Part shown: positions 1 through 8,205 of the stretch, in pieces
Numbering within the stretch: position 1 is the stretch's first letter
Layout: each line of letters opens with the position of its first letter
NCBI GenBank assembly: GCA_016870275.1
Contig: VGBZ01000007.1
Span: 52,732 to 116,731 of the forward strand
Direction of reading: 5' to 3'
Source: Actinomycetota bacterium
GTDB lineage: Bacteria; Actinomycetota; Acidimicrobiia; Acidimicrobiales; Microtrichaceae
DNA length: 64,000 nucleotides
The notes under the pieces: generated by a model
Database searches by the model: none
Told to the model about the DNA's origin: nothing
Seen by the model: only the letters and a program-made list of their open reading frames with translations
Program-made: the position numbers and the translations under genes

Positions 1-739
1 TGCGTCCGGCGTACATGACGGCGATGTGGTCGGCTCGGCCGGCGACCACACCGAGATCGTGCGTGACGAGGATGACCGTCATGTAGCGCTCTCGCTGCTG
101 TTCAGCGAGCAGGTCGAGGATCTGCGCCTGAACGGTCACGTCGAGGGCTGTGGTTGGTTCATCCGCGAGGAGGAGCTTCGGTCCACAAGCGAGAGCGACG
201 GCGATCACGACTCTCTGTCGCATGCCGCCGGACATCTCGTGGGGGTAGGAGTCGAAGCGCTTCTCCGCTTCGGGAATCCGAACCGACCGCAGGAGAGCGA
301 CTGCGGTGTCTCGGGCCTCGGCCTTGGACATCCCCAGATGGAACCGGAGCGACTCGGTGATCTGGTGTCCGACCTTCATTACCGGGTTGAGGGCCGTCAT
401 GGGATCCTGGAAGACCATCGCCATGTCAGTGCCCCACAACTCCCGATACCCCTCACCGGTGAGGTTGGAGATGTCCCGGCCCTCGAACACCACCTGGCCG
501 GAGCGTTCTGCATTGGAGGGAAGCAGTCCCATGATCGAACGGGACAGGACCGACTTGCCCGAACCGGACTCACCGACGATCCCGAGCGTGGTGCCGCGTC
601 CGAGGGTGAACGAGATCCCATCGACGGATCGCACCAGGCCCCGGGGTGTGCGAAACGAGGTTCGGAGGTCGACGAGCTCGAGCAGCGGACCGTCCCAGGG
701 AAGCGGAGCGACGGCGGTGGCGGGAGTCGGGGCGCTCAC
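1..739 (-). CDS. Peptide/nickel ABC transporter ATP-binding protein (DppD/OppD-like), partial
   Basis: This is the ATPase subunit that powers import by the two permeases encoded just upstream. From the GTG at 739 the 246 visible residues show Walker A GESGSGKS (56-63), Q-loop Gln111, signature MSGGMRQR (169-176), Walker B LLLADEP (189-195) and H-loop VTHD (225-228). The C-terminus, where DppD/OppD proteins carry the oligopeptide/dipeptide C-terminal region, is lost beyond the left edge. The GTG overlaps the permease stop by four bases (GTGA), which decides the start and implies translational coupling. The family is certain; the substrate is not visible. Confidence 0.93.
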   Translation of the reverse strand, partial: MSAPTPATAVAPLPWDGPLLELVDLRTSFRTPRGLVRSVDGISFTLGRGTTLGIVGESGSGKSVLSRSIMGLLPSNAERSGQVVFEGRDISNLTGEGYRELWGTDMAMVFQDPMTALNPVMKVGHQITESLRFHLGMSKAEARDTAVALLRSVRIPEAEKRFDSYPHEMSGGMRQRVVIAVALACGPKLLLADEPTTALDVTVQAQILDLLAEQQRERYMTVILVTHDLGVVAGRADHIAVMYAGR

Positions 740-1881
740 AGCACCGACTCCCTGACCTCGAATCGCTTGGCCACGACATCGGCGAGGTAGTTGAGCGCCA
801 GCACCGTGATGAACAACACGATGATCGTGATCATCACCATGTGCGGTGAACGGCGGAGTTGGTCGCGATTCTCGGCGATGATGTTCCCCCACGATGGGGT
901 CGGGAGTTGCACGCCGACGCCGAACAGGCTCAGCCCACCCTCGGCCACGATCGCAATGCCCACACCGAGCAGGGCGATGGACATCATGGCGGGCACCACG
1001 TTCGGGAGCACCTCTCGGAACATGGTGCGCCAACTCTTGGCGCCCATGGCCTTGGAGGCGAGCACGAACTCGCGCTCGGACCACACGAGTGTGTTCGCTC
1101 GAGTGATGCGGCCGAGGATCGGGATGGAGACGATCCCGAGCCCAAGAATCACGACACCGATGCGCTTCGAGCTGCTCGTGTCGTCGCTGGATGCCAGGAC
1201 CGTCACGAGTGCGAGTGCGAGCACGAACTGTGGAATGGCGAGCAGGATCGTCATGGCCGGGGTGATGACGCCGTCGACGCGCCCGCGGAAGAATCCGGTG
1301 ACGAGCCCGAGGAATCCGCCGATGATCAGGCCGAACCCTACAGCGCCGAAGCCGATGGCGAAGGACGAGCGGGTGCCGTAGATGATCCGGCTCAGCATGT
1401 CGCGTCCGATCGTGTCGCCCCCGAGCAGCGAACCCTGGTTGCGGCTCACGTGAACTGCGAGCGTGGCGATCACGATCACTGCGGCGATCACGCCGATGAC
1501 CACCCGGATCGTGCGGACCCGGACCCCGGAGTCATCGGAGCGTCGGACCATCGATGTCAGGAGGACGCTGACCACCCCGAGCACGACGAGCGCGAGCAGT
1601 GCGATGAGCCACTGGTTGACGACCGGACCCTGACGGGCGAGAGCTGCCACCGACTCGCTGGGATCGGGAAACGGGAGGAACGGGGCGATGACGGACAGCG
1701 TCGCCAAGCCGACGATCCACCCGAGGGACAGCCATGCGCCGGCACCGAGTCCTCCCTTCCTGGCGTCGGGGTCTGCGGGCTCGAGTTCTTCGGCGGTGAT
1801 GGCGAGCGCTGTGACCTCGAGCGACGGATCGAGGTGCGTGATGCTGGTGTCTCGTCCAGTCGGGTACTGCTCGGTGCTCAT
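736..1881 (-). CDS. ABC transporter permease, DppC/OppC family, with extra N-terminal membrane segments
   Basis: This is the second inner-membrane permease of the importer (381 aa). The C-terminal part is a standard binding-protein-dependent permease: GRDMLSRIIYGTRSS about residue 200, several membrane helices, and an EAA-type loop (ASKAMGAKSWRTMFREVLPN) for ATPase contact. The N-terminal 190 residues are unusual. After a polar start there are three hydrophobic segments (GWIVGLATLSVIAPFLPF, QWLIALLALVVLGVVSVLL, VVIGVIAAVIVIATLAVHV) before the GRD motif, where the family usually has one, and the protein is longer than the typical ~300 aa. The ATG at 1881 overlaps the upstream permease stop as ATGA. 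The reading frame stays open further upstream, but that stretch is antisense-like noise inside the neighbouring gene. Confidence 0.93.
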   Translation of the reverse strand: MSTEQYPTGRDTSITHLDPSLEVTALAITAEELEPADPDARKGGLGAGAWLSLGWIVGLATLSVIAPFLPFPDPSESVAALARQGPVVNQWLIALLALVVLGVVSVLLTSMVRRSDDSGVRVRTIRVVIGVIAAVIVIATLAVHVSRNQGSLLGGDTIGRDMLSRIIYGTRSSFAIGFGAVGFGLIIGGFLGLVTGFFRGRVDGVITPAMTILLAIPQFVLALALVTVLASSDDTSSSKRIGVVILGLGIVSIPILGRITRANTLVWSEREFVLASKAMGAKSWRTMFREVLPNVVPAMMSIALLGVGIAIVAEGGLSLFGVGVQLPTPSWGNIIAENRDQLRRSPHMVMITIIVLFITVLALNYLADVVAKRFEVRESVL

Positions 1882-2816
1882 CGTCGGATCCTGGGATCGA
1901 GGACGCTGTAGAGGATGTCGACGCTGAAGTTCACCAGCACGTAGAAGATCGCGATGATGGCCACCATCGACTGGAACGCCACAACCTGACGGGTGGCGAT
2001 CGCCTCGGCGAGCAGGAATCCCATGCCGGGGATCCCGAAGACCACCTCGACGATGAGGGCGCCGCCGATCAGCGTGCCGACGTTGAGGCCCGCAACGGTG
2101 AGCAGGGTCAACGACGATGGTCGGAGCGCATGGCGGAACAGGATGCGCTTGTTCCTCAGACCCTTCGCCTTGGCCATCGTGATGAAGTCCTGCTGGAGCG
2201 TGGCGATCATGTCGCTGCGGAGGAGGCGCATGTAGACGGCCACCTGGCCCACGGCGAGGGTGATGACTGGCAGTACGACCGTCTGGAGATGCTCCGAGGG
2301 GTTCTCCGTGATCGGGGTGTATCCCGTGGCCTTGAACCACCCGAGCTTCACTCCGAGGTAGTACTGGAGCACGAATCCCAGAGCGAAGGTCGGTATGGCC
2401 AACATGGCGAACGCAGAGGTGTTCGAGAGTCGGTCGAAGAACGTGTCCTTGCGGTAGGCAGCGATCACGCCGACCGGGATGGCGATCAGCAGAGCGATCA
2501 CCTGGGCGTAGATCATCAACACGAGCGAGACCGGCAGAGCGTCGGCGACCCGTTCGGACACCGGGCGGGTGGAACTCACCGTGTAGTAGTTCCCGAGGTC
2601 GCCGGTGACGAACCCGCCCAACCACGACCCGTATCGCGCCACGAACGGCTGATCGAGTTCGAGGTCGGCCCGCACGGCCTCACGTTGCTCGTCGCTCCCG
2701 AACGGCACCAGCACCTGAACGGGGTCACCGGGCAGCAACTCGAGCAGGAGTGACGCAAAGAGCGTCACGAGCACCACCGTGACGAGTAGTTGACCGAGCT
2801 TTCGGAGGGCGACCAT
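1878..2816 (-). CDS. ABC transporter permease, DppB/OppB family
   Basis: This is the first permease of the peptide-type importer (312 aa, the family's usual length). It begins with a membrane helix (LVTVVLVTLFASLLLELLPG) followed by the family's GDP motif, then a periplasmic loop, further helices, and the EAA-type cytoplasmic loop around residues 220-240 (TMAKAKGLRNKRILFRHALR) that docks on the ATPase. The ATG at 2816 lies just downstream of a perfect stem-loop that separates it from the substrate-binding protein gene. It is the first of three genes joined by four-base overlaps. Confidence 0.95.
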   Translation of the reverse strand: MVALRKLGQLLVTVVLVTLFASLLLELLPGDPVQVLVPFGSDEQREAVRADLELDQPFVARYGSWLGGFVTGDLGNYYTVSSTRPVSERVADALPVSLVLMIYAQVIALLIAIPVGVIAAYRKDTFFDRLSNTSAFAMLAIPTFALGFVLQYYLGVKLGWFKATGYTPITENPSEHLQTVVLPVITLAVGQVAVYMRLLRSDMIATLQQDFITMAKAKGLRNKRILFRHALRPSSLTLLTVAGLNVGTLIGGALIVEVVFGIPGMGFLLAEAIATRQVVAFQSMVAIIAIFYVLVNFSVDILYSVLDPRIRR

Positions 2817-2823
2817 GGGCTCA

Positions 2824-2849
2824 GGGGCCCGGACCGAGGTCCGGGCCCC
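2824..2849 (-). other. Intercistronic stem-loop between binding protein and permease genes
   Basis: A perfect 12-bp inverted repeat (GGGGCCCGGACC, 2-base loop, GGTCCGGGCCCC) fills most of the 39-base gap. In the transcript it lies after the binding-protein stop codon and just before the permease start. No T-run follows, so it is not a classical intrinsic terminator. In ABC importers such hairpins commonly protect the 3' end of the binding-protein message or allow partial read-through, so that binding protein outnumbers permease; that role is inferred here. Confidence 0.85.
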
Positions 2850-2855
2850 AATTGC

Positions 2856-4511
2856 TCAGTTCTTCTTGTAGAGCCCGAGGACCGGATGGCCGGTGGCGAG
2901 GCCGGGGAATGGCTCGCTGCCGTCGGGGTTGTTGGGTCCGTAGACGCCTGAGATCCCCTTCGAGGCCACGTTCCACTGGGTCCAGTTGAGCCAGATGTTG
3001 TACACCTCCGACCCGAAGCGTCGGTTGATTTCCTCGTAGATGGCAGCCGCCTTGGCCTGATCGGGCTCGGCTCGGCCGGCGTCGAGGAGACGATCGATCT
3101 CAGGATCGGAGAACTTCCCGAAGTTCACCGGTGAGCCCGACTTCCACCAGTTGTACTGCCCGTCCGGGTTCCCGCCGGGGTGATTCCGCCAACTGAGCGC
3201 CTGCCAGTCGCCACCGAGCGCAGTGTTGATGAGGGCAGCCTGCTCAACCTGCTTGAGATTGACCTTGGCACCGATCTTCTCGGCCTGCTGCTGGATCAAC
3301 TGGACGGTCTTGACCACGCCTGGATCCGGGGTCGACACAAGCGTGAACTCGAGTGGAGCCCCGGTCTCCTGCTGGCAGAGAGCGGCGTACTCCTTCGCCT
3401 TCTCCAGATCGAACTCGGGGTAGCCAGAGTTCTCGAGGTAGCCGACGTCGCCCTTCCCGAACGGCCCCGACGCCATGGTCAACACGTCGAGGTTGATGAT
3501 CTTGTTGATCTCGTTGCGGTCGACGGCGGTTGCCGCTGCGAGTCGGCAGTTCCTGTTGTTGAACGGTGGCTTGGAGGCGTTCAGCATCCCGTAGCTCACC
3601 TCGGCGAACTGGTCGGACTCGACGAGTTCGATCTCGCCGGAGTCGCGCTGGTCCCGCAGATCGAGCAGATCCTCTGCACCAGAGGTGTGCATCACGTTGA
3701 TCTCTCCGGAGTTGAAGGCATTCAGCCGGGCGATGCCATCCGGGTAGGGCTTGAAGGTGATCTTGTCGAGGTAGGGGAGTTGAGTTCCTGCGGCGTCCTT
3801 CTGCCAGTAGTTGGGGTTCTTGACAGCGACGAAGCTGTCGTTGACCTTCCAGTCCTGGAGTTGGAACGGTCCGGTTCCGATCAACTTGGTGTCGCAGGTC
3901 TCGGTGTCGTCGAGTTGGGCCTGCCCCATGATTCCCATGCGTCCGGACTGGAACAACGCTGCAGGCAGCCCCGGCCAGGGCGTCTTGGTGGTGATCACGA
4001 CCGTCGACGGGTCCGCCACCGAGACATCGGCGATGGGTTCGAAGACGAAACGGAACAGCAGTGGTGAGCGGGCCGGGTAGGTGCCGCGGTAGGCGTCGAT
4101 GTTGTTCTTGACCACCTGGGCGTCGAGCGGAGAACCGTCGTGGAAGGTGATCCCGGGCCGGAGTTTCACGGTCCACTGCGTGTAGTCGGCATTCGGCGTG
4201 ACGGACTCTGCCAGCGACCCAGTGAAGTTGCCCTGGTTGTCAGGAATCGTGAGCGTGTCGTAGACGGACCGAGCGACCTGAATCCCGGATGCGGCAAGTT
4301 GAGCCTCGGCGAGGCAGTAGCCACCGGATGTCTCAGCCTCGAGTCCGTACACCGCCTCGCCGCCAGGGGTCGGAACCTCAGTCTCACTCCCGCCGCCGGA
4401 GGCGCTCGGGTCCTCTGAGCCGGATCCGCCACCGCAAGCAGTGGCGAGTACTGCGACCGCAGCGATCATCACGATGGCGACCTTGCGGATCATTCCCGAA
4501 TCTGGCGTCAC
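2856..4511 (-). CDS. Peptide-type ABC transporter substrate-binding lipoprotein (SBP_bac_5)
   Basis: This is the extracytoplasmic solute receptor of the importer (551 aa). The N-terminus is a lipoprotein signal: KVAIVMIAAVAVLATAC with a lipobox ending at Cys26, followed by a Gly/Ser linker. The body matches family-5 binding proteins: a proline-initiated LRPGITFHDGSPLDAQVVKNN region, then the FNSGEINVM and NWWKSGSP-type segments of the second lobe. The GTG at 4511 has AGGGGG five bases upstream and is preferred to the ATG at 4493, which lacks a good ribosome site; both keep the lipobox. The gene is first in the operon, behind a well-formed promoter. The ligand is unknown; peptides are the family default. 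Confidence 0.92.
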   Translation of the reverse strand: MTPDSGMIRKVAIVMIAAVAVLATACGGGSGSEDPSASGGGSETEVPTPGGEAVYGLEAETSGGYCLAEAQLAASGIQVARSVYDTLTIPDNQGNFTGSLAESVTPNADYTQWTVKLRPGITFHDGSPLDAQVVKNNIDAYRGTYPARSPLLFRFVFEPIADVSVADPSTVVITTKTPWPGLPAALFQSGRMGIMGQAQLDDTETCDTKLIGTGPFQLQDWKVNDSFVAVKNPNYWQKDAAGTQLPYLDKITFKPYPDGIARLNAFNSGEINVMHTSGAEDLLDLRDQRDSGEIELVESDQFAEVSYGMLNASKPPFNNRNCRLAAATAVDRNEINKIINLDVLTMASGPFGKGDVGYLENSGYPEFDLEKAKEYAALCQQETGAPLEFTLVSTPDPGVVKTVQLIQQQAEKIGAKVNLKQVEQAALINTALGGDWQALSWRNHPGGNPDGQYNWWKSGSPVNFGKFSDPEIDRLLDAGRAEPDQAKAAAIYEEINRRFGSEVYNIWLNWTQWNVASKGISGVYGPNNPDGSEPFPGLATGHPVLGLYKKN

Positions 4512-4570
4512 GAATTCCCCCTGGATTGGTTTAGTGACCAACCGATGTCTCGACGGCCGGTTTGCCTCAC

Positions 4571-4595
4571 GTGATGCCTGAGTGACAAGCATCAC
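4571..4595 (-). promoter_or_regulatory. Inverted repeat in the 5' leader of the ABC importer operon
   Basis: GTGATGC and GCATCAC form a perfect 7-bp inverted repeat with an 11-base loop. It lies just downstream of the -10 box at 4603-4608, within the first bases of the transcript. It could be an operator for a dimeric repressor or an RNA hairpin. A weaker stem (TTGGT/ACCAA) follows closer to the ribosome site. Confidence 0.5.
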
Positions 4596-4602
4596 ACTCT
4601 GG

Positions 4603-4630
4603 AATCTACTCCACGGCAACTCGCTGTCAA
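4603..4630 (-). promoter_or_regulatory. Promoter of the ABC importer operon
   Basis: On the minus strand a consensus -35 TTGACA (4630-4625) and a -10 TAGATT (4608-4603) are separated by 16 bases. It is the only -35 in the window that I found matching the housekeeping consensus exactly. Transcription would start near 4596, giving a leader of about 85 bases. Confidence 0.7.
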
Positions 4631-4675
4631 CGCGGCCTCACTCGTGATCGAGTCTGCGAGTGGTGAGGTTCGGTT

Positions 4676-5452
4676 TCAGTTCGTCCACTCACCTCGACGC
4701 CGCAGCACCGTTCGCAGCACCGTCGGGTGGTCGGTCATGACTCCGTCCACGCCCATGTCGAGCACACGATTCATCTCCAGCGGCTCGTCGATGGTCCAGA
4801 CGTGGACATCGATTCCTCGGAGGTGCGCCTGATGGACGAGTTCCGGCGTGAGGATCTCGAGTTGGCGATGGCGGACGGGTACCTGCAGACACCGATACGG
4901 CGTGGCGACCGGACGGGAGAGCGATCGGTCGTTGGGCGAACGACGTAGTCGTGCCCGGGCGACCTCACGGGCGATCTCCCTCGGTCCGGCCGACGTGCAC
5001 AGCCCGGGGCCGGCGAGGGCTCTGATGCGGCCGAGTCGCTGATCGGAGAACCCACCCACGCAGACTCGTCCGAGGGCCCCGTGGCGCCGCAGCGTCCAGA
5101 CGAGCGCTACGGCGGCGTCGTCGTGTTTGGCATCGATGTTGAAGCGTGCGTCTGGGAACTCCTCGAGCAGCTCCTCGAGGGTCGGGATGGCGTGGACGCC
5201 GTGGATCCGTGCTCCGGACACCTCGGCCCACGGGAGCGAGGCGATCGAGCCGGTGTGGTCGGTCACACGGTCGAGTTGGTCGTCGTGGAACGCCACGAGG
5301 GTTCCGTCGGCAGTCAGGTGGACGTCGGTCTCGAGGTAGTTGAACCCGAGTTCCCAGGCACTCCTGAACGCAGCGATCGTGTTTTCCGGTGCGATCTCGG
5401 TCCCGCCACGGTGGGCGATCGCAATCGGTCGAGTGCCGTCGAGGAATGCCAT
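4676..5452 (-). CDS. Glycerophosphodiester phosphodiesterase
   Basis: Hydrolyses glycerophosphodiesters to glycerol-3-phosphate and an alcohol. The 258 aa show the GDPD TIM-barrel signature: IAHRGG near the N-terminus (general acid His and adjacent Arg), PENTIAAF, ETDVHLTADG (metal-binding Glu/Asp), VAFHDDQLDR, NIDAK, and a C-terminal DGVMTDHPT. No signal peptide is seen, so it is probably cytoplasmic. The ATG at 5452 lies close before the HRGG motif, as usual for bacterial UgpQ-type enzymes; the frame stays open upstream, but that stretch is antisense to the next gene. A second, divergent copy lies at 47378-48091. Confidence 0.88.
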   Translation of the reverse strand: MAFLDGTRPIAIAHRGGTEIAPENTIAAFRSAWELGFNYLETDVHLTADGTLVAFHDDQLDRVTDHTGSIASLPWAEVSGARIHGVHAIPTLEELLEEFPDARFNIDAKHDDAAVALVWTLRRHGALGRVCVGGFSDQRLGRIRALAGPGLCTSAGPREIAREVARARLRRSPNDRSLSRPVATPYRCLQVPVRHRQLEILTPELVHQAHLRGIDVHVWTIDEPLEMNRVLDMGVDGVMTDHPTVLRTVLRRRGEWTN

Positions 5453-5526
5453 GGCGGGTGCGTCGTCGTGCCCGCCGTGGGGGACGACCTGGACTGAAGT
5501 TACTCCGGTGCGTCGGTGCGCAGCGT

Positions 5527-5532
5527 TACCGT
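5527..5532 (+). promoter_or_regulatory. -10 element for leaderless SirB1-like gene
   Basis: TACCGT ends five bases before the GTG at 5538, the spacing expected when transcription starts on the start codon. Confidence 0.5.
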
Positions 5533-5537
5533 GTCGT

Positions 5538-6314
5538 GTGGAGATCCCGGAGCAGTTCGCCCAGCTGTGGGCCGCTGAACGGCCGGACCTCGAGGAACTG
5601 GTGTGCGCCGTGAGCGCCAATGGGCGCCCTGATGCTGCCGACCCCCGGGTCCTGCTCGATGACCTCGTGCTGTCGATCACGGAGAGGTCGGGCGAACCAT
5701 CCGGCCCCGGAGCCCTGGTGAAGGCGTTGTGCGGGAGCGGTGTGCTCCGCGGCGACACGCAGACCTACGACTCGCCCGAGAACAGCCTCCTCGACCGGGT
5801 ACTCGAGCGTGGGTGCGGCATCCCGCTGTCGGTGGCGGTGGTCGTGGTGCTCCTCGGTCGCCGTCTGGGCGTGGATCTCGAGATCATCGGCCTCCCCGGA
5901 CACGTCGTCGCCCGTGATCCGCTCGGCGGGTCCGTCTTCGACGTGTTCGACGGGGGCCGGGTCCTCGATGCACCGAGTGTCGTTGCCCTGGCGCGCCGGT
6001 ATGAACCGGCGTGGCAGCCCCGACCCGGGGGTGAGGTCGCCCTCGACGTCCGCTCGGTGGTCGACCGGTGGTGCCGCAACCTCCGATCGGCCTACGTCCG
6101 CCTCGGTGATGACTCCGGTCTCGAGCGGGTGCTCGCCCTCGAGCTCCGACGTCGGCCCCCTCCGAGCGATGCGCTGGGAGCGGCAACCACCAGGCTCGTG
6201 GCGCGGGGCGCCTACCTCGAAGCGGCGGGCCTCCTGGAGGAGCATGCGCTGCCCGGACCGACCGGCGATGCACTCCGCAGCAGCGCCCAACGTCTGCGGG
6301 CTCTGCTCAACTAG
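5538..6314 (+). CDS. SirB1-family transglutaminase-like protein
   Basis: A 258-aa protein of the SirB1 / transglutaminase-like core-2 group, often annotated near protein N-terminus or cofactor genes but without a proven general function. The family core is visible at about residues 70-150: SPENSLLDRVLERGCGIPLSVAV, then GRRLGVDLEIIGLPGHVVARD. The C-terminal half (about 170-255) is helical with TPR-like character, as in the family. The start is the GTG five bases after a TACCGT box; longer in-frame starts would run through the divergent GDPD gene. No operon partner is evident. Confidence 0.75.
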   Translation: MEIPEQFAQLWAAERPDLEELVCAVSANGRPDAADPRVLLDDLVLSITERSGEPSGPGALVKALCGSGVLRGDTQTYDSPENSLLDRVLERGCGIPLSVAVVVVLLGRRLGVDLEIIGLPGHVVARDPLGGSVFDVFDGGRVLDAPSVVALARRYEPAWQPRPGGEVALDVRSVVDRWCRNLRSAYVRLGDDSGLERVLALELRRRPPPSDALGAATTRLVARGAYLEAAGLLEEHALPGPTGDALRSSAQRLRALLN

Positions 6315-6322
6315 CGGGGTCG

Positions 6323-6328
6323 TAGGCT
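6323..6328 (+). promoter_or_regulatory. -10 element for leaderless flavin reductase-like gene
   Basis: TAGGCT ends six bases before the GTG at 6335. Confidence 0.6.
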
Positions 6329-6334
6329 CCGGAC

Positions 6335-6943
6335 GTGATCGACCGGGAGATCAAAAGAACGCTCGGACAGATGATGCACGGCGTCCAAGTGGTCGCAGCA
6401 GCGCACGACGGTCTGGTCCGGGCCTACTGCTCTCACTGGGTGATGCAGGTGAGTTTCGACGACCCGATCATCTTGGCATCGGTGTCGCCCCGCCATGACA
6501 CCTACCCGCTGATCTGCGCCAGCGGTCGCTTCACTGTCTCACTCCTCACGGGTGATCAGGTCGATGCCGGGCAGTACTTCTCGTACCCGGGCCGGCGGTT
6601 CCATCACATCGCCGAGGAGTTCCTCGAGTTGAGCGGCGACGGTCAACCGTTCGTCCCCGACTCGCTCGGTTGGCTCTCCTGTGAGGTGCTCGAGGTCCGG
6701 GACCGCTGGGAGAGTGGCGAGCCCATCGACCATCACCTGTGTTTTGCCCGCGTCACAGCAGTGACCGCCGGCCGACTCCGTCAGGCGCCGCTTTTGTACT
6801 CCTCGCGGCTGGGTTGGCGGGTGTCAGGCGAGCGGGCCCGTGAGGCCGGACGGTCGATCCGTGACGAGTTGCTCCAACGCCTGAGCGAGGCCGGGTTCGA
6901 TGAGCCCCCTCCCGATGACGAGTCGGCGAGCGTCGGTACGTGA
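6335..6943 (+). CDS. Flavin reductase-like FMN-binding domain protein
   Basis: A 202-aa protein of the flavin reductase / FMN-binding split-barrel class. Members reduce free flavin with NAD(P)H or act as flavoprotein partners of monooxygenases. Seen here: N-terminal MMHGVQVVAAAHDG, YCSHWVMQVSFDDPIILASVSP (the family's strand that cradles FMN phosphate), then a FTVSLLTGDQ segment and the RFHHIAEEF loop. No signal peptide. It has its own leaderless-type promoter and stands alone, so its redox partner cannot be named. Cofactor specificity (FMN or F420) is not resolvable by eye. Confidence 0.75.
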   Translation: MIDREIKRTLGQMMHGVQVVAAAHDGLVRAYCSHWVMQVSFDDPIILASVSPRHDTYPLICASGRFTVSLLTGDQVDAGQYFSYPGRRFHHIAEEFLELSGDGQPFVPDSLGWLSCEVLEVRDRWESGEPIDHHLCFARVTAVTAGRLRQAPLLYSSRLGWRVSGERAREAGRSIRDELLQRLSEAGFDEPPPDDESASVGT

Positions 6944-7008
6944 CCGACTCGGCCCCGGATTCGCCCGAAGAGTAACTTTGGGATGTTCCTGAGCCACCGG
7001 GGGGTTTG

Positions 7009-8181
7009 ATGTCCGACGAAACACTCGTTAACGACGCAGTCGACGGCTTGCTCGCAAACCACGATCCCTCAGCCACCGACGAACGTGCGTTCCTCGAAGC
7101 GCAGTACGACTCGGGATTGGCCTGGGTGCACTTCCCGGTCGGCTGGGGTGGTCTCGGCGTGACGCCGAAGCTCCAGAGGACCGTGATCGAACGAGTGGCT
7201 CGTGCCGGGGGGCCGATCGGTGGCGCACGCAACCCCATCGGTTACGGGATGTGCGCACCCGCAGTCGTGACCCACGGGACCGACGGGCAGCGTGGTCTCC
7301 TTCGGTCGTTGTTCTCCAACGAACACATCTGGTGCCAGTTGTTCTCCGAACCCGGTGCCGGTTCCGACGTGGCATCCCTGGCCATGCGGGCCGATCGTGA
7401 CGGTGACGAGTGGGTCATCAACGGACAGAAGGTCTGGACGACGCTCGCCCACATCTCCCGATACGGCCTCCTGATTGCCCGTTCCAACCCGGACGTGCCC
7501 AAGCACCGGGGAATCACTGCGTTCATCGTCGACATGGAGGCCGAGGGTGTCGAGGTTCGTCCGCTTCGCCAGATGACCGGAGATGCGGAGTTCAACGAGG
7601 TCTACTTCACCGACGTCCGGGTTCCCGACTCGATGCGCCTCGACGCCGAAGGGCAGGGTTGGGCGGTCTCGATCACCACCCTGATGAACGAACGAGTATC
7701 CATCGGTGGCGGGACCCCGCCCCGGGGCTCCGGTCCGATCGGTCACCTCGTCGATCTCTGGACCAAGCACGCCTCCACCGATCCCGTGATGCGCGACCGG
7801 GTGACCAACCTGTGGATTCAGGCCGAGGTCAACCGCCTCAACAACATGCGGGCCGCTGCCAACCGGCGCTCGGGTACACCCGGCCCCGAGGGTTCTGTGG
7901 CCAAGTTGGCCATGGCCGAATTGAACAAGGCGATCTACGACACCGCAGTGGAGATCCTTGGCGCCGAGGGGATGCTGTACGGCTCCTACGAGTTTGCTCG
8001 CCCTCGCCATGCTCTGTTCACCGACGACATTCCCAAGAACTTCCTTCGCTCTCGGGCGAACTCGATCGAGGGTGGAACCAGTGAGGTGTTGCGCAACATC
8101 CTCGGTGAGCGTGTGCTCGGCCTGCCCGGTGATGTGCGAGTGGACAAGGAACTCCCCTGGAAGGACGTTCCGCGGTCCTGA
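7009..8181 (+). CDS. Acyl-CoA dehydrogenase family protein
   Basis: A flavoprotein of the acyl-CoA dehydrogenase superfamily (390 aa). Landmarks: FPVGWGGLG in the N-terminal helical domain, the FAD/substrate loop FSEPGAGSDVASL near residue 110, NGQKVWTT (about 133), and the C-terminal SIEGGTSEVLRNILGERVLGLP that ends most family members. The N-terminus is shorter than in the ~380-400-aa fatty-acid enzymes, but the overall length is normal. Two starts exist (TTG 7006, ATG 7009); the ATG is preferred, with a G-run just upstream. An 8-codon ORF (ATG 6983) ends in TGATG on this start. Substrate class is unresolved. Confidence 0.88.
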   Translation: MSDETLVNDAVDGLLANHDPSATDERAFLEAQYDSGLAWVHFPVGWGGLGVTPKLQRTVIERVARAGGPIGGARNPIGYGMCAPAVVTHGTDGQRGLLRSLFSNEHIWCQLFSEPGAGSDVASLAMRADRDGDEWVINGQKVWTTLAHISRYGLLIARSNPDVPKHRGITAFIVDMEAEGVEVRPLRQMTGDAEFNEVYFTDVRVPDSMRLDAEGQGWAVSITTLMNERVSIGGGTPPRGSGPIGHLVDLWTKHASTDPVMRDRVTNLWIQAEVNRLNNMRAAANRRSGTPGPEGSVAKLAMAELNKAIYDTAVEILGAEGMLYGSYEFARPRHALFTDDIPKNFLRSRANSIEGGTSEVLRNILGERVLGLPGDVRVDKELPWKDVPRS

Positions 8182-8192
8182 TGCTCAACCCC

Positions 8193-8198
8193 TAGCCT
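8193..8198 (+). promoter_or_regulatory. -10 element for leaderless pyruvate kinase gene
   Basis: TAGCCT ends seven bases before the GTG at 8206. Confidence 0.6.
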
Positions 8199-8205
8199 CA
8201 GCAGG

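Noticed and set aside
26..790. Long plus-strand open frame over the left-edge ABC ATPase
   Set aside because: It is antisense to a protein with all ABC motifs and shows charged, low-complexity sequence with no family match; typical GC-rich shadow.
859..1911. 350-codon plus-strand frame across the DppC permease
   Set aside because: Antisense to a clear permease; the His/Asp/Glu-rich content is the complement of hydrophobic codons.
1882..2625. In-frame N-terminal extension of the DppC permease
   Set aside because: It lies inside the DppB gene in another frame; the ATGA overlap at 1881 marks the true start.
2824..2849. Intrinsic terminator ending the binding-protein gene
   Set aside because: No T-run after the stem, and the permease start follows at once; read instead as an intercistronic hairpin.
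5497..5502. TAACTT as a leaderless box for the GDPD gene
   Set aside because: It ends about 44 bases before the chosen ATG, with no start codon at the leaderless distance; at most an ordinary -10 box.
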